From a virus: a DNA stretch of 27,853 bases. Below, in pieces: positions 7,022 to 15,520 of the stretch. The translations under genes and the position numbers were made by a program. Position 1 is the stretch's first letter, and each line of letters starts with the position of its first letter. The notes beneath the pieces are model-generated. The model was not told where the DNA came from and did not search any database. It saw nothing but the letters and a program-made list of their open reading frames with translations. The stretch is from the IMG/VR virus record IMGVR_UViG_3300042197_003764, positions 1-27,853 of that record; one strand, 5' to 3'.

Positions 7022-7948
7022 GTGAAATTATTAAATAATTTTAACAAAACACACTTAGGTATGGGTGTAATTCTTTTTGAAAAAGTTTTGTCTATTGACA
7101 ATTATAATTATATTTCGTATATAGAAAGCCTTAAAGAAGATGCAGTAAAAAAAGATTATACTATTATTTATGATGATAAAAATCAACCAGTTTATGCGAT
7201 AAATAGAAGTGGTCATAGGTATTCAATTGAAAACATGAATACTAGTGCTAGTCATATTATGAATTTCATTAATTCTAAAACTCCGAAAGAAATCGTAGAT
7301 TTTTTTGTGCTCTGTGAAAAAGCCATGCATTTAGCACTGCTTAACTATATAGAGACTTTCCCCATGTTGCTTCCAAGCATTTGGTGGAGGACTCAAGGGC
7401 ATATTTTGGCCTATGGACCAGGTAGTGAGATGGGATTGCATAGTGATAATGATGTTAATTATCAACCTGGTTTTGAACCGGATCTTCAATTAGCGACTAG
7501 AAACGTTGTTGGAACTATTGTTTACCTAAATTCATCAGTGGACTCAATGCAAGGTATAAAAAACAATGACTATTTAGGAGGAGAAATAGAATTTGTTTAT
7601 GCTAAGATTAAATACAAACCTAAAGCAGGAGATATTCTGATGTTTCCTTCAAATTACCTTGGGGCTCATCAGGTTCATCCATGCAGCCACGGAAACAGGT
7701 ACGCATACATAGGATACTATTGCCAAGGTTCTGAGGCTCCAGAAAGAGGGATACAAATTTCTCGTGGCGATATACCAGTGGGTTTACAAGGCCAAATATG
7801 GATGGATTCAATAGTAAATGATTACATCGATCATATAAGCAAAAAGTATATTGAGTCAAGTAAAGAAAAAAAACTTCTCTTAAATCCAACGCTAAGAAAG
7901 TTTAATAGTTCTAAAACAATGGAAGAACTAAATAATGCGCGACAATAA
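7022..7948 (+). CDS. Fe(II)/2-oxoglutarate oxygenase, tandem copy 1
   Basis: 308 residues from a GTG preceded by AAGGAAAA. It contains the shared WWRTQGHILAYG motif (121-132), H140-S-D142 (MGLHSDND), YLNSSVDS, GGEIEF (187-191), KPKAGDILMFPSNYLGAHQV with distal H216, and R226 in GNRYAY. All expected iron and 2-oxoglutarate residues are present. A lysine-rich C-terminal extension of about 60 residues is absent from copy 3. The end overlaps copy 2 by 14 bases. The three products align over most of their length and clearly arose by tandem duplication. Substrate unknown. Confidence 0.87.
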   Translation: MKLLNNFNKTHLGMGVILFEKVLSIDNYNYISYIESLKEDAVKKDYTIIYDDKNQPVYAINRSGHRYSIENMNTSASHIMNFINSKTPKEIVDFFVLCEKAMHLALLNYIETFPMLLPSIWWRTQGHILAYGPGSEMGLHSDNDVNYQPGFEPDLQLATRNVVGTIVYLNSSVDSMQGIKNNDYLGGEIEFVYAKIKYKPKAGDILMFPSNYLGAHQVHPCSHGNRYAYIGYYCQGSEAPERGIQISRGDIPVGLQGQIWMDSIVNDYIDHISKKYIESSKEKKLLLNPTLRKFNSSKTMEELNNARQ

Positions 7949-8816
7949 TATCGAAGGCCAGAATCTTGGCGGTGGCGTAGTGATATTTAGATCAGCTATT
8001 GATCTAGATTGGAGCTACACGTTTGACCTTTGTACAGAAGTAATAGAAAGAGAAAAGGCATTGATGTATGCTCCAGGGTTTGATCCAGAAACTGGTAAAG
8101 AAGTTTACATAAACAAAAGTGGATATTTCTTCAGTAAAGACAGCATAGACATGATGCCGAGAAGAGGTTCTGCGGTGCACCAAGACACTAGACCAGAGGT
8201 AATAAACTTCTTAAATTTTCTTGAAAAAACAAAAGATAGTTATTTATTTAAATATTTTGAATTTTATCCTTTAGCATTCAAATGTGTTTGGTGGAAAGTC
8301 AAAGGGCATATTGTTTCTTATAAAAAGTCGGTTTATCTAGGTTCGCATTCTGATATAAGTACGGATTACACATATGGAGTTTGGACTCCAGATAATCAAC
8401 TAGCAATGAGAAGTACGGTAACATCCTTGGTTTATTTTAACGATAGCGTTGATTCAGTAGAAGAATTAAATGGAAAAAATTATACAGAAGGACATCACTA
8501 TTTTAACTATTTAGATCTTGATATTAAACCAAAAAAAGGAGACATATTATTTTTCCCAGCAGGGTATACTGCAGCACACGAAGTTAAATCTGTTGGAGAA
8601 GGAATAAGATACAGCTATCTTGGTTGGTATAGTCAGGGAACGCCAAATCCAGAGGTAGGGGAGTCCGTAGTAGATCCCGCCAAAGAACCAGAATTAGCAC
8701 AGCATAGTACTAACACCTACATGCCGACATATATTGAAGACTACAGAAACCACCTCAAGATGAGAGGGTATTCTGAGTTTTCAGATCAGTATAAAGTAAC
8801 ACTGCCAGGATATTAA
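7935..8816 (+). CDS. Fe(II)/2-oxoglutarate oxygenase, tandem copy 2
   Basis: 293 residues. WWKVKGHIVSY (119-129), H138-S-D140 (GSHSDIS), YFNDSVDSVEELNG, KPKKGDILFFPAGYTAAHEV with distal H215, and R225 match copies 1 and 3. The GGE motif of copy 1 is changed to EGHHYF, which may alter the substrate pocket. A C-terminal extension with a proline-glutamate segment distinguishes it. It begins inside the end of copy 1 and is followed by copy 3 after one base, so all three are presumably co-translated. Confidence 0.87.
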   Translation: MRDNNIEGQNLGGGVVIFRSAIDLDWSYTFDLCTEVIEREKALMYAPGFDPETGKEVYINKSGYFFSKDSIDMMPRRGSAVHQDTRPEVINFLNFLEKTKDSYLFKYFEFYPLAFKCVWWKVKGHIVSYKKSVYLGSHSDISTDYTYGVWTPDNQLAMRSTVTSLVYFNDSVDSVEELNGKNYTEGHHYFNYLDLDIKPKKGDILFFPAGYTAAHEVKSVGEGIRYSYLGWYSQGTPNPEVGESVVDPAKEPELAQHSTNTYMPTYIEDYRNHLKMRGYSEFSDQYKVTLPGY

Positions 8817-8817
8817 A

Positions 8818-9576
8818 ATGGCCCAAATTAATATGACAGATATTGGATCTGGACTTTGCATAGCGCACGATACAATTAATGTTGATCAAGAATTTCTTTT
8901 TTCTTATATAGAAGATCTTAAAAAAATGGAGGAAAAAAACTTTACATACATAGAAGAAAATGGAAAAAAATACGCTGTAAACAAAAGTGGATTTAAATTT
9001 GATATTGAGCAAACACTACTTGCTCCAGAAAGATTTATTGATGTTCTTGGGGCACAAAATGGAATTGGGGTAAAGTATGAGCAAAAAAAGTTTATAGATC
9101 AATTAGAAGAACTTGTGTATAAACTTTTAGTAGAATATTGCAGATTTTACCCAGAAGCAGCCACGGTTTGTTGGTGGAGACAGCACGGGCACATTGCTAC
9201 CTATAGCAATAGTCAAGGTATTGGTTTTCATTGTGATGACCAAATTCCATATGAACATGGAAAACCAGTAGAAAATGAATATCCAAAACATTCTAATGTA
9301 AGCATTAATATTTACTTAAATGATTCAGTAAGTAGCATAAAAGAATTAAACGGATACAATTTTTTTGGTGGGGCCATAAATTTCAAATATGCAAAATTCA
9401 AACACCACCCTAAAACTGGCTCTGCTGCAATTTATCCGACTAATTATGTTGGAACTCATTCTGTTGATCCTGTAACGCATGGCAAAAGAATTGTATATTT
9501 AAGTTCTTTTTTGTACGGAAATCCCGAAAATTCATCACCATTTGACAGTAGAATATGGCTACCTAATTTTCAATAA
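8818..9576 (+). CDS. Fe(II)/2-oxoglutarate oxygenase, tandem copy 3
   Basis: 252 residues, the shortest copy because it lacks the C-terminal extension. It retains WWRQHGHIATY (119-129), H138-C-D140 (GFHCDDQ), YLNDSVSSIKELNG, GGAINF, distal H214 in YVGTHSVD and R224. The HxD middle residue is Cys instead of Ser, and the usual GD-I/L-FFP segment reads GSAAIYPTNY, so the central strand has drifted most here. It ends the accessory block; a promoter-like element follows at 9638. Confidence 0.86.
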   Translation: MAQINMTDIGSGLCIAHDTINVDQEFLFSYIEDLKKMEEKNFTYIEENGKKYAVNKSGFKFDIEQTLLAPERFIDVLGAQNGIGVKYEQKKFIDQLEELVYKLLVEYCRFYPEAATVCWWRQHGHIATYSNSQGIGFHCDDQIPYEHGKPVENEYPKHSNVSINIYLNDSVSSIKELNGYNFFGGAINFKYAKFKHHPKTGSAAIYPTNYVGTHSVDPVTHGKRIVYLSSFLYGNPENSSPFDSRIWLPNFQ

Positions 9577-9637
9577 AGTGTAGGATTTATCTAGTGTTAA
9601 CAATATGATTGTATCTTTAAAGAGAATAACAGAATAG

Positions 9638-9662
9638 TTTCAAAGTAAAATCCGTTACTATA
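9638..9662 (+). promoter_or_regulatory. Shared late-promoter-like element, copy 1
   Basis: TTTCAAAG, four bases, then ATCCGTTACTATA, within the 149-base gap before the neck/tail module. The same elements with a three-base gap occur at 13365. The 3' TACTATA could act as a -10 box and the gap to the next ATG (9726) leaves a leader of about 55 bases. The rest of the gap shows no other feature apart from the ACGGAG ribosome site. Confidence 0.6.
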
Positions 9663-9725
9663 GTTCTGTATTTCTCAGAAGTTTCTGCAACTAACAACTC
9701 CTTTTATTAAAGTAACGGAGAAAAA

Positions 9726-10622
9726 ATGTCGGCAAATACCGTATTGGTCAATACCAACGTAAGGTTAAAAGTAGTATTTTTTGACCAAGGTGAAGATGGA
9801 TCGCAAGTACAGGCAAATATAGTTTCTGTAAATGTCCTGATAAAAGATGGAAATGGAACAACAATCGTTAACGCAGCTGCAACATTGTTGTCCGGTGCAG
9901 AATACTATTATGATTTTATTCCAACTGAAGCTGGCACTTACTCAGTCAAGTTTACCGGAACAACAACGACTAATGATACTTTGGTTTCGGAACTATCGCT
10001 ATATGCTAATAACTACACTTCTGAATACAAGCCAACAGTAACTTTACGAGCAGATGAAACAATAACATTTGCCCCAGATCTTGCTCCGCTATATCTCGAT
10101 CCAGAAGAACTGATCTCGATCTTTCCAGACGCATCCTTGATTGAAATAGGAGAAATGATATATAGGTATTCTCTTGAAATAAAAGAAATCTATGGCCTTC
10201 AAGGAAATGAAGATGGATCCACACTTCCATTTACTATACTTGAATACATAAAAGCAGCAGCGGCTTGTGAGCTAAGTAGGACATATGGATTTGGCGGGGA
10301 CGATGAGCTTTCTCTCAAGCTCGCAGATCTAGAAATTACAAATCGTTCTGCACCAAGAACAATTGCAACAAGGTCAAATGCAACGACTTGGTGCCAAATT
10401 GCCGCTTCTCTCAGAAGAGAAGTTCTTTCAAAGAAAGTCTCAATGCGTGGAGTTCTTCCAAAGGGTCTTCCAAATAAAAGAATTGCTTCCTCTGGCAGAG
10501 CTCTTGATCCGCAAACTGGCAAGTTAATTTATCTTTCCGATAAGGAGCTATATGGTCCTGGAAGAAAGCCAGTTGAACCAGATGACCCAATGCCGGATAG
10601 AGGACTACGTCAATATGATTAA
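9726..10622 (+). CDS. Head-tail connector-like protein with N-terminal Ig-like domain
   Basis: 298 residues. Residues 1-100 form a beta-sandwich-like module (RLKVVFFDQGEDGSQVQA, then NVLIKDGNGTTIVNAAATL, ending GTYSVKFTGTTTT). From about 118 a helical part begins (LYLDPEELISIFPDASLIEI, a two-helix bundle with TILEYIKAAAACELSRTYG and TTWCQIAASLRREVL), like phage head-tail adaptor proteins. The C-terminal 60 residues are basic and proline-rich. The ribosome site ACGGAG is good. Being first in the tail module, before the sheath, fits a neck or connector role. Exact family not recognised; assignment moderate. Confidence 0.5.
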   Translation: MSANTVLVNTNVRLKVVFFDQGEDGSQVQANIVSVNVLIKDGNGTTIVNAAATLLSGAEYYYDFIPTEAGTYSVKFTGTTTTNDTLVSELSLYANNYTSEYKPTVTLRADETITFAPDLAPLYLDPEELISIFPDASLIEIGEMIYRYSLEIKEIYGLQGNEDGSTLPFTILEYIKAAAACELSRTYGFGGDDELSLKLADLEITNRSAPRTIATRSNATTWCQIAASLRREVLSKKVSMRGVLPKGLPNKRIASSGRALDPQTGKLIYLSDKELYGPGRKPVEPDDPMPDRGLRQYD

Positions 10623-10986
10623 TCCTAGGAGAGTATTCAGGAATATTCTTAGAGAATGGGGTCATGACGTTCTCTTGCAGAGAAGATTATCAAAAGATAA
10701 TATCTATTCCGAAAAGCTAGAAAGAGTCACTACCAGACACTCTACTATGGCTTCTAGATATCTTTCTTCTGCAAAACAGGAAAACAAAGAAGGCGTTCAA
10801 ATAAATTCAGAAAGAACATATTATTTTGAAGCAGACATAAATCCAAAGCCAGGGGATAGAGTATACGAAGGATCTTTTTCAACTTTAGAGGATTATGTTC
10901 TCTATGTTATAGAAGAATGCTACCCAGTTAGAGGTAGATATGGAAGAGTCGAATATTGGATGTGTGGAGCAACCAAAGAGGAATAA
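10615..10986 (+). CDS. Small neck or head-completion-like protein
   Basis: 123 residues from the ATG at 10615, overlapping the upstream stop by eight bases. A start at 10552 would add 21 residues deep in the previous gene and is less likely. MINPRRVFRNILREWGHDVL is a basic amphipathic N-terminus, followed by a beta-rich core with TYYFEADINPKPGDRVYEG, and an RYGRVEYWMCG end. The pattern DINPKPGDRV followed by a short loop resembles small neck or head-closure proteins next to adaptors in other phages. Gene order supports that. Not recognised with certainty. Confidence 0.45.
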   Translation: MINPRRVFRNILREWGHDVLLQRRLSKDNIYSEKLERVTTRHSTMASRYLSSAKQENKEGVQINSERTYYFEADINPKPGDRVYEGSFSTLEDYVLYVIEECYPVRGRYGRVEYWMCGATKEE

Positions 10987-10997
10987 CGGTTTAGACT

Positions 10998-12587
10998 ATG
11001 CTCATACTTAAGCCAGGTGAATCTCTAGAGATTCCTTTTGTCTATAGGTCTGGTTACGACTATGTCGATCCAGAAGATAATATTAGAATCTTTTTCAAGA
11101 GAGGATCCAGTGGAGTAGGGCCAATCATAACTGGCCCATATATATATAATTTGACTCTTGCACTAGCATCGACACCAAATTTAACTCAGTACTTTTCATC
11201 AACGGATTATCTCGAAAGATTATCCGAAGGAAGTTATAACCTCAAATATAAAATACCAAGTAACATATTTGATGGTAACTACACTGTTGAAGTCAGCACC
11301 AAACTCAATGGAATTGACGACATAAAAGAATACAATGTACAAGTAAAATCAACAATACAAACATCTGATACAGACTATTCAATTTTTGGCAAAGAGATCT
11401 CTGTCGGGTCTAGATCAAAGTATCAACCAGTAGACCAGTTCAATACAAATAACATACTCCTTATAGGACATACTGATGCTATTAAGAGATACGAAATAAC
11501 AAAAATTGCATCCATGCAAGATGCGGTAAACATACTAAGAGCCGATATGAATTCTTCCCTTTTAAGAGGAGTTTTTGACGCCTACAGCTGTGGAGCTAGA
11601 GATATATTCATAATGTCTGCTGGCCCAATGAGTGAATACATAGAAAACATTGCAGAAAGAAACGTAAAAATCTTTAAAGACGATGTAAATCAAACCTACA
11701 GTTTTTATGAAAATTATTACAATAGTCTTGCAAAGTGCTACTCACTGCTAGAGCAATATGACTTCCTAGATTTTATAGTTCCACTGGAAGCAAGCATGAT
11801 AAATACCGGAACTACGAACTTTGCGAGACAACTGGCTAACCTTTGCCATAATATACAGATTAATACCGGAGAGGTATGCATTGGGGTTCTTGGCTCGAGA
11901 AATCAAGGGGTTAACTCTGAAGACGTTCAAACTATTTTGGATACAAACTTTGCAATAGAAAACGAAATAGAATCAAATGACATTATCACAAAGGATACTG
12001 GCAAATACGTAATTATGATATATGGTGAGGCTACTTTTGCTCATAGGCAATTGCAAGTCAGCTATAGCTCATCGCTTGCTGCCGCAATGGCTGGAATGTT
12101 AGCTTCAACTCAAGTCAATTTTGGAGTTAGTAATCAAAGAGTCGCATCAGCGGTTTCAGGATATGGAGTAGAACTAACAACCGCACAAGTAAAATCTTTA
12201 AACAATATTGGCATCAATTGTCTTACTAAAGGCTCAAGGTCAAGAAGATTTGCCAGTCCATATGATGTCTATATCAGTGGCGACTTTACTCAGTCAATAA
12301 GCGAATCTTTTAAGGATTCTGCAAACGTTCGTTTGGCAGCAATGGTTATTTCTGAAGTGCAAGCTATAGGTAGAAACTCTCTTGGAAAATTTGCTCCATA
12401 TAAAATCGAAGAAAAAGTTGATGCACTGTTAAAGTTCCTTAAGGTAAATGATATAATTAAAAACTACATACTCAATATGTATGCAGACAAACAAGATAGA
12501 GGAAAGATCTATTTTGAAATAACGATGGTATCGTCTAGGACGTTGAGAGAAATATCATTCTCCGTAGGATCAGGAAGAAGCGTATAA
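10998..12587 (+). CDS. Tail-sheath-like protein with N-terminal Ig-like domain (minor)
   Basis: 529 residues. The first about 120 residues look like an Ig-type beta-sandwich (LEIPFVYRSGYDYVDPEDNI, then NYTVEVSTKLNGI). From about 140 to the end the pattern follows myovirus tail sheath: YVIMIYGEATF, SYSSSLAAAMAGMLASTQVN, ELTTAQVKSLNNIGINCL, ANVRLAAMVISEVQ and a C-terminal ISFSVGSG strand. The main sheath gene lies at 13435. By eye, codons here are more AT-rich than in the gene at 13435, suggesting lower expression. A minor, decorated or end-capping sheath subunit is inference. No strong ribosome site; its stop overlaps the next start as TAATG. Confidence 0.65.
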   Translation: MLILKPGESLEIPFVYRSGYDYVDPEDNIRIFFKRGSSGVGPIITGPYIYNLTLALASTPNLTQYFSSTDYLERLSEGSYNLKYKIPSNIFDGNYTVEVSTKLNGIDDIKEYNVQVKSTIQTSDTDYSIFGKEISVGSRSKYQPVDQFNTNNILLIGHTDAIKRYEITKIASMQDAVNILRADMNSSLLRGVFDAYSCGARDIFIMSAGPMSEYIENIAERNVKIFKDDVNQTYSFYENYYNSLAKCYSLLEQYDFLDFIVPLEASMINTGTTNFARQLANLCHNIQINTGEVCIGVLGSRNQGVNSEDVQTILDTNFAIENEIESNDIITKDTGKYVIMIYGEATFAHRQLQVSYSSSLAAAMAGMLASTQVNFGVSNQRVASAVSGYGVELTTAQVKSLNNIGINCLTKGSRSRRFASPYDVYISGDFTQSISESFKDSANVRLAAMVISEVQAIGRNSLGKFAPYKIEEKVDALLKFLKVNDIIKNYILNMYADKQDRGKIYFEITMVSSRTLREISFSVGSGRSV

Positions 12588-13330
12588 TGCCACAGAATTA
12601 TCCAGTATTCCCAACTTCAAATATAAATGAAATTAGTTATGATAGAACAAGCGGAGTAATGCCTCCACTCCAGGCTCAAGGCAATCTTACCTATATTGAA
12701 TTCATTACCGCAGTAAAAGCTCTATGGGAGAATGGCTATCCGTCAATAAAAATAAAGCCTATTCAAAATGGTGACTATGCAGAGTATCCAGTCATAGCTT
12801 ATGGACTTGAACTAAAAAGGGCCCACTCAGTTGAGCCAAAGCCAAGAAGCAGAATATCTCCATCAAAAGATATTGCCGTTTTTGGTCAAAGATTTCAAAA
12901 TGTTGTGTCTTTTACTGTTATAACAAAAGCTAACTCTGGGCAACTAAGTTCATCAGAAGAAAGATATTCAGGTCCAGAAGTCGCAGAAAAAATAATGGAA
13001 ACATTTGAAGACTTTATGATGGAATATACTCCAGTCTTTAAAAGACTAGGAGCTTCCGAGTTGGTATATGCTAGAAGGCTTTCTGATTCTGAAGAAAATA
13101 GAAATGCCACAGATGTCAATAGAAGAACAGTTACATATATGTTAACTACAGAGAAGTTAATGGCAATGGAAATAGAGAAAATTGAAAAGATTGCCATAGA
13201 TGTCAGAAGATATATGGCAATAGAAAAAGAACTGTGGGACGACTTCTATAATAATCCAGCTACACCTTCATATGAAAATACTGAGTTAAACATCATTGAC
13301 TTAAACCAAGGTGCAACTCCAAATACATAG
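12587..13330 (+). CDS. Tail-terminator-like protein
   Basis: 247 residues, starting on the last base of the sheath-like stop codon. A middle segment EKIMETFEDFMMEYTPVF followed by ELVYARRLSDSEE and RRTVTYMLTTEKL resembles tail terminator/completion proteins, where an amphipathic helix is followed by conserved RR and a late beta strand. Between the two sheath genes, this is the position expected for tail completion. The N-terminus is proline-rich and the C-terminus has an acidic-basic amphipathic helix. Family assignment rests on pattern only. Confidence 0.5.
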   Translation: MPQNYPVFPTSNINEISYDRTSGVMPPLQAQGNLTYIEFITAVKALWENGYPSIKIKPIQNGDYAEYPVIAYGLELKRAHSVEPKPRSRISPSKDIAVFGQRFQNVVSFTVITKANSGQLSSSEERYSGPEVAEKIMETFEDFMMEYTPVFKRLGASELVYARRLSDSEENRNATDVNRRTVTYMLTTEKLMAMEIEKIEKIAIDVRRYMAIEKELWDDFYNNPATPSYENTELNIIDLNQGATPNT

Positions 13331-13364
13331 TCAATAATTTGTTGAATTATCTACTATACTTTGT

Positions 13365-13388
13365 TTTCAAAGCTTATCCGTTACTATA
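13365..13388 (+). promoter_or_regulatory. Shared late-promoter-like element, copy 2
   Basis: TTTCAAAG, three bases, then ATCCGTTACTATA, sitting 47 bases before the main sheath ATG. It matches the element at 9638 in both boxes. An additional CTACTATAC lies just upstream (13351). A strong GGAGGT ribosome site follows before the ATG. Confidence 0.6.
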
Positions 13389-13434
13389 CCTATGAAGTTA
13401 AAATAACCATCTGCAAGCGGAGGTTTAAAAGCTA

Positions 13435-14691
13435 ATGGCTCTACCAGGCGTAAAAACATTAATTAAGGATAGATTTTATAGCATTTCGCGTCAAGACATT
13501 CCTGTTGGTCCAAGAATTGTTCTTATCGCAACAAGAGGAACTGCTAGTGGAACAGGCAACGTTAGGGATCTTGACGTAGTTCAGGCTACAAGTGAACAAG
13601 ATGTTATAACCGCCTTTGGTCAAGACTCCGAAATTCACAGAGGTTATTTTGAACTTCTTGCTGGCGGAGCCGAAAGAGTGTTCATTGTTCCACTACCATC
13701 AGACTCAAGTTTCAACAACACCACTGGTGTTATTACATCAAGCAACTATGCTGCTGCTGGCGGTGGCGATGTCTTTGATGCAGCTTTTGCTGCAGCTGAA
13801 GTCGCCCTACCAGACATCATCGTTCCTTGGGGTCGTGGAAGCCACCCAGATGAATGGGAGAATCCAGCAACACCAGGAAATGATCCAGCATTTGGTTTCT
13901 ATGCTAACAACGCAGCTAGCTCTTCAAGCTGGCTCATCAAGGTTGCAACAAAGATCAAAGAGATTTCCGAGAACTCGCACGCATGCTTTGGAATCATGGG
14001 AGTAAAGCCATACGTTGGAACTTCAGAATTCATGACACCAGCAGAAGTTGCTACTCATCTCTACAATTCAGGATCTGGCCCTGCCAACCTCATTAGCAGA
14101 GGCGATTCACTCATGACTGAGATTGGCAAATATGTATCAGTTATTGCAACTGAGCTAAAGCCAGTAAGATACGATGAGGATTGGGGCTATGCAAATGGCG
14201 CAACTACATTCGCTGCCGCAATCAGCAGAATGTCATCATTCGTTTCGCCTGTCAACAAGACAGCATACAATGTTTCTGCAATCAGATACAATCCAACGAG
14301 AACTCAGCAAACAACCCTTTCAGATAAAGGTATCAACTTTGTTGCACTAAACTTCAACAAGGTTCCAGTGTTCGTTGAGGGTCTGACAATGGCTCCTGCT
14401 ACATCAGACTTTACAAGAATCTCGACAATGAGAATCACCACAGAGGCTGCTCTACTTGTAAGACAAGTCTGCACTAAGTTCATAGGCGAGCCATCGTCTC
14501 TGCAGACTCGTAACTCAATGGAAACTGCAATCACCTCTGCACTTCGCGGGATGCAACAAGTTGGTGCCTTACTGGATAGTGACTTCACTGTAAGTTACTT
14601 CCCAGCAGAAAACAAGGCGTTTGTTGACCTCGTGCTAACCCCAGCATTTGAAATCAAGAACATTGAAGTTCAAGTCGCTGTAACACTGTAA
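13435..14691 (+). CDS. Tail sheath protein, main copy
   Basis: 418 residues. The opening PGVKTLIKDRFYSISRQDIP and VGPRIVLIATRGT are typical of contractile-tail sheath subunits, followed by a variable insert, LSDKGINFVALNFNKVPVF (domain III-like), RISTMRITTEAALLVRQVC and a C-terminal FEIKNIEVQVAVTL strand that in the family joins the next subunit. It polymerises around the tube and contracts during DNA delivery. Its codons, as judged by eye, favour C-ending forms such as AAC, TTC and GGC more than neighbouring genes, consistent with heavy expression. A strong promoter-like element and GGAGGT ribosome site precede it. Confidence 0.85.
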   Translation: MALPGVKTLIKDRFYSISRQDIPVGPRIVLIATRGTASGTGNVRDLDVVQATSEQDVITAFGQDSEIHRGYFELLAGGAERVFIVPLPSDSSFNNTTGVITSSNYAAAGGGDVFDAAFAAAEVALPDIIVPWGRGSHPDEWENPATPGNDPAFGFYANNAASSSSWLIKVATKIKEISENSHACFGIMGVKPYVGTSEFMTPAEVATHLYNSGSGPANLISRGDSLMTEIGKYVSVIATELKPVRYDEDWGYANGATTFAAAISRMSSFVSPVNKTAYNVSAIRYNPTRTQQTTLSDKGINFVALNFNKVPVFVEGLTMAPATSDFTRISTMRITTEAALLVRQVCTKFIGEPSSLQTRNSMETAITSALRGMQQVGALLDSDFTVSYFPAENKAFVDLVLTPAFEIKNIEVQVAVTL

Positions 14692-14703
14692 TAAAAACAA
14701 ACA

Positions 14704-14729
14704 TATAATAATATACCGAATTAGGAGGG
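14704..14729 (+). promoter_or_regulatory. TATAAT box and strong ribosome site
   Basis: TATAAT (14704-14709) is followed by AGGAGGG (14723-14729) ahead of the ATG at 14736. The previous gene ends in two stop codons at 14689. This may allow separate, strong expression of the tube gene. Confidence 0.4.
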
Positions 14730-14735
14730 TATAAT

Positions 14736-15434
14736 ATGGCTGGTTCAGATTATTACGATAGCCCGGTAAATAAGTATCTCAATACTTATACCACTTTCTC
14801 GGGTGCCGACATTGTTGCCACCTTTGGTGGCGTTGAAATCGGCGCTCTATCAGGAATCACCTTCTCTGTTACCAGAGAGAAGGCTCCAATCTACACCATG
14901 GGTTCACCAAACCCAAGATCATTCTCCAGAGGTAAGCGCGGTATTGCCGGTTCGCTTATCTTCACGGTGTTTGATCGTCCAGCACTGTATCAGATGCTTG
15001 ATGCAAACCACCAGAAGGATAACGCACAGCTATTCTTCACAAGAAGGCACAACACACTTCCTGGTGATGTTGGCCACAAGCGCGGTATTGCAGAGTTCTC
15101 TGATCAGAACATGGATGTAGTGTCACAGGTTCCATTCTATGCGGACCAGATTCCTCCATTTGACATTACCATTACTTTTGCAAACGAATATGGCCAAGGC
15201 GCAGTTCGTTCAATCTACGGTGTTGAGCTTCTCAACGAGGGCTCAGGTGCATCGATGGATGACATTGTCATTGAAGAAACAATGACCTATGTTGCAAGAG
15301 AAATCGGACCAATGTACAGAATAACCACAGATCAACTCGCAGGTGGCAAGTTCAACACTGGCGATCTAAAGGATATTATAAATAGAGATACAGTCCAGGA
15401 AGCCAAACTGAATCCTAAGATCATCAGACCATAA
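14736..15434 (+). CDS. Tail tube-like protein, main copy
   Basis: 232 residues. FGGVEIGALSGITFSVTREK, APIYTMGSPNPRSFSRG, KRGIAGSLIFTVFDR and PPFDITITFANEYGQ are the hallmarks of myovirus tube subunits such as those of SPO1-like phages. The subunits stack into the inner tube. Codons look optimised as in the preceding main sheath gene. It has the best ribosome site of the tube genes. Two related genes follow at 15521 and 16263. Together with 13435 this is the major tail pair. Confidence 0.75.
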   Translation: MAGSDYYDSPVNKYLNTYTTFSGADIVATFGGVEIGALSGITFSVTREKAPIYTMGSPNPRSFSRGKRGIAGSLIFTVFDRPALYQMLDANHQKDNAQLFFTRRHNTLPGDVGHKRGIAEFSDQNMDVVSQVPFYADQIPPFDITITFANEYGQGAVRSIYGVELLNEGSGASMDDIVIEETMTYVAREIGPMYRITTDQLAGGKFNTGDLKDIINRDTVQEAKLNPKIIRP

Positions 15435-15447
15435 TAAAATTTCTACT

Positions 15448-15456
15448 TGATATAAT
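15448..15456 (+). promoter_or_regulatory. Extended -10 promoter motif TGATATAAT
   Basis: TGATATAAT identical to the motif at 6646. A start about seven bases after the TATAAT box (15451-15456) would place the hairpin at 15459-15498 at the very 5' end of the transcript. Confidence 0.45.
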
Positions 15457-15458
15457 AG

Positions 15459-15498
15459 TTGATATGGAGGACTGGATACGTCTGGTCCTCCATATCAA
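15459..15498 (+). other. Long hairpin before the second tube gene
   Basis: TTGATATGGAGGAC (15459-15472) and GTCCTCCATATCAA (15485-15498) form a perfect 14-bp stem. The 12-base loop can extend it with TGGA against TCTG (two G-T wobbles), leaving a TACG tetraloop (UNCG class in RNA). The right arm is 22 bases before the gene's ATG and 8 before its AAAGGAA site. It may be a terminator, a processing site or a translational regulator; T-run is weak. Confidence 0.7.
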
Positions 15499-15520
15499 TT
15501 TATAAAGGAAATATAATTAA

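Noticed and set aside
10199-10522. 107-residue - strand ORF
   Set aside because: Shadow of the connector-like gene; no upstream signals and no recognisable motif.
13331-13360. Terminator after the tail-terminator-like gene
   Set aside because: Only a six-base AT-only inverted repeat without a T-run was seen; too weak to call.
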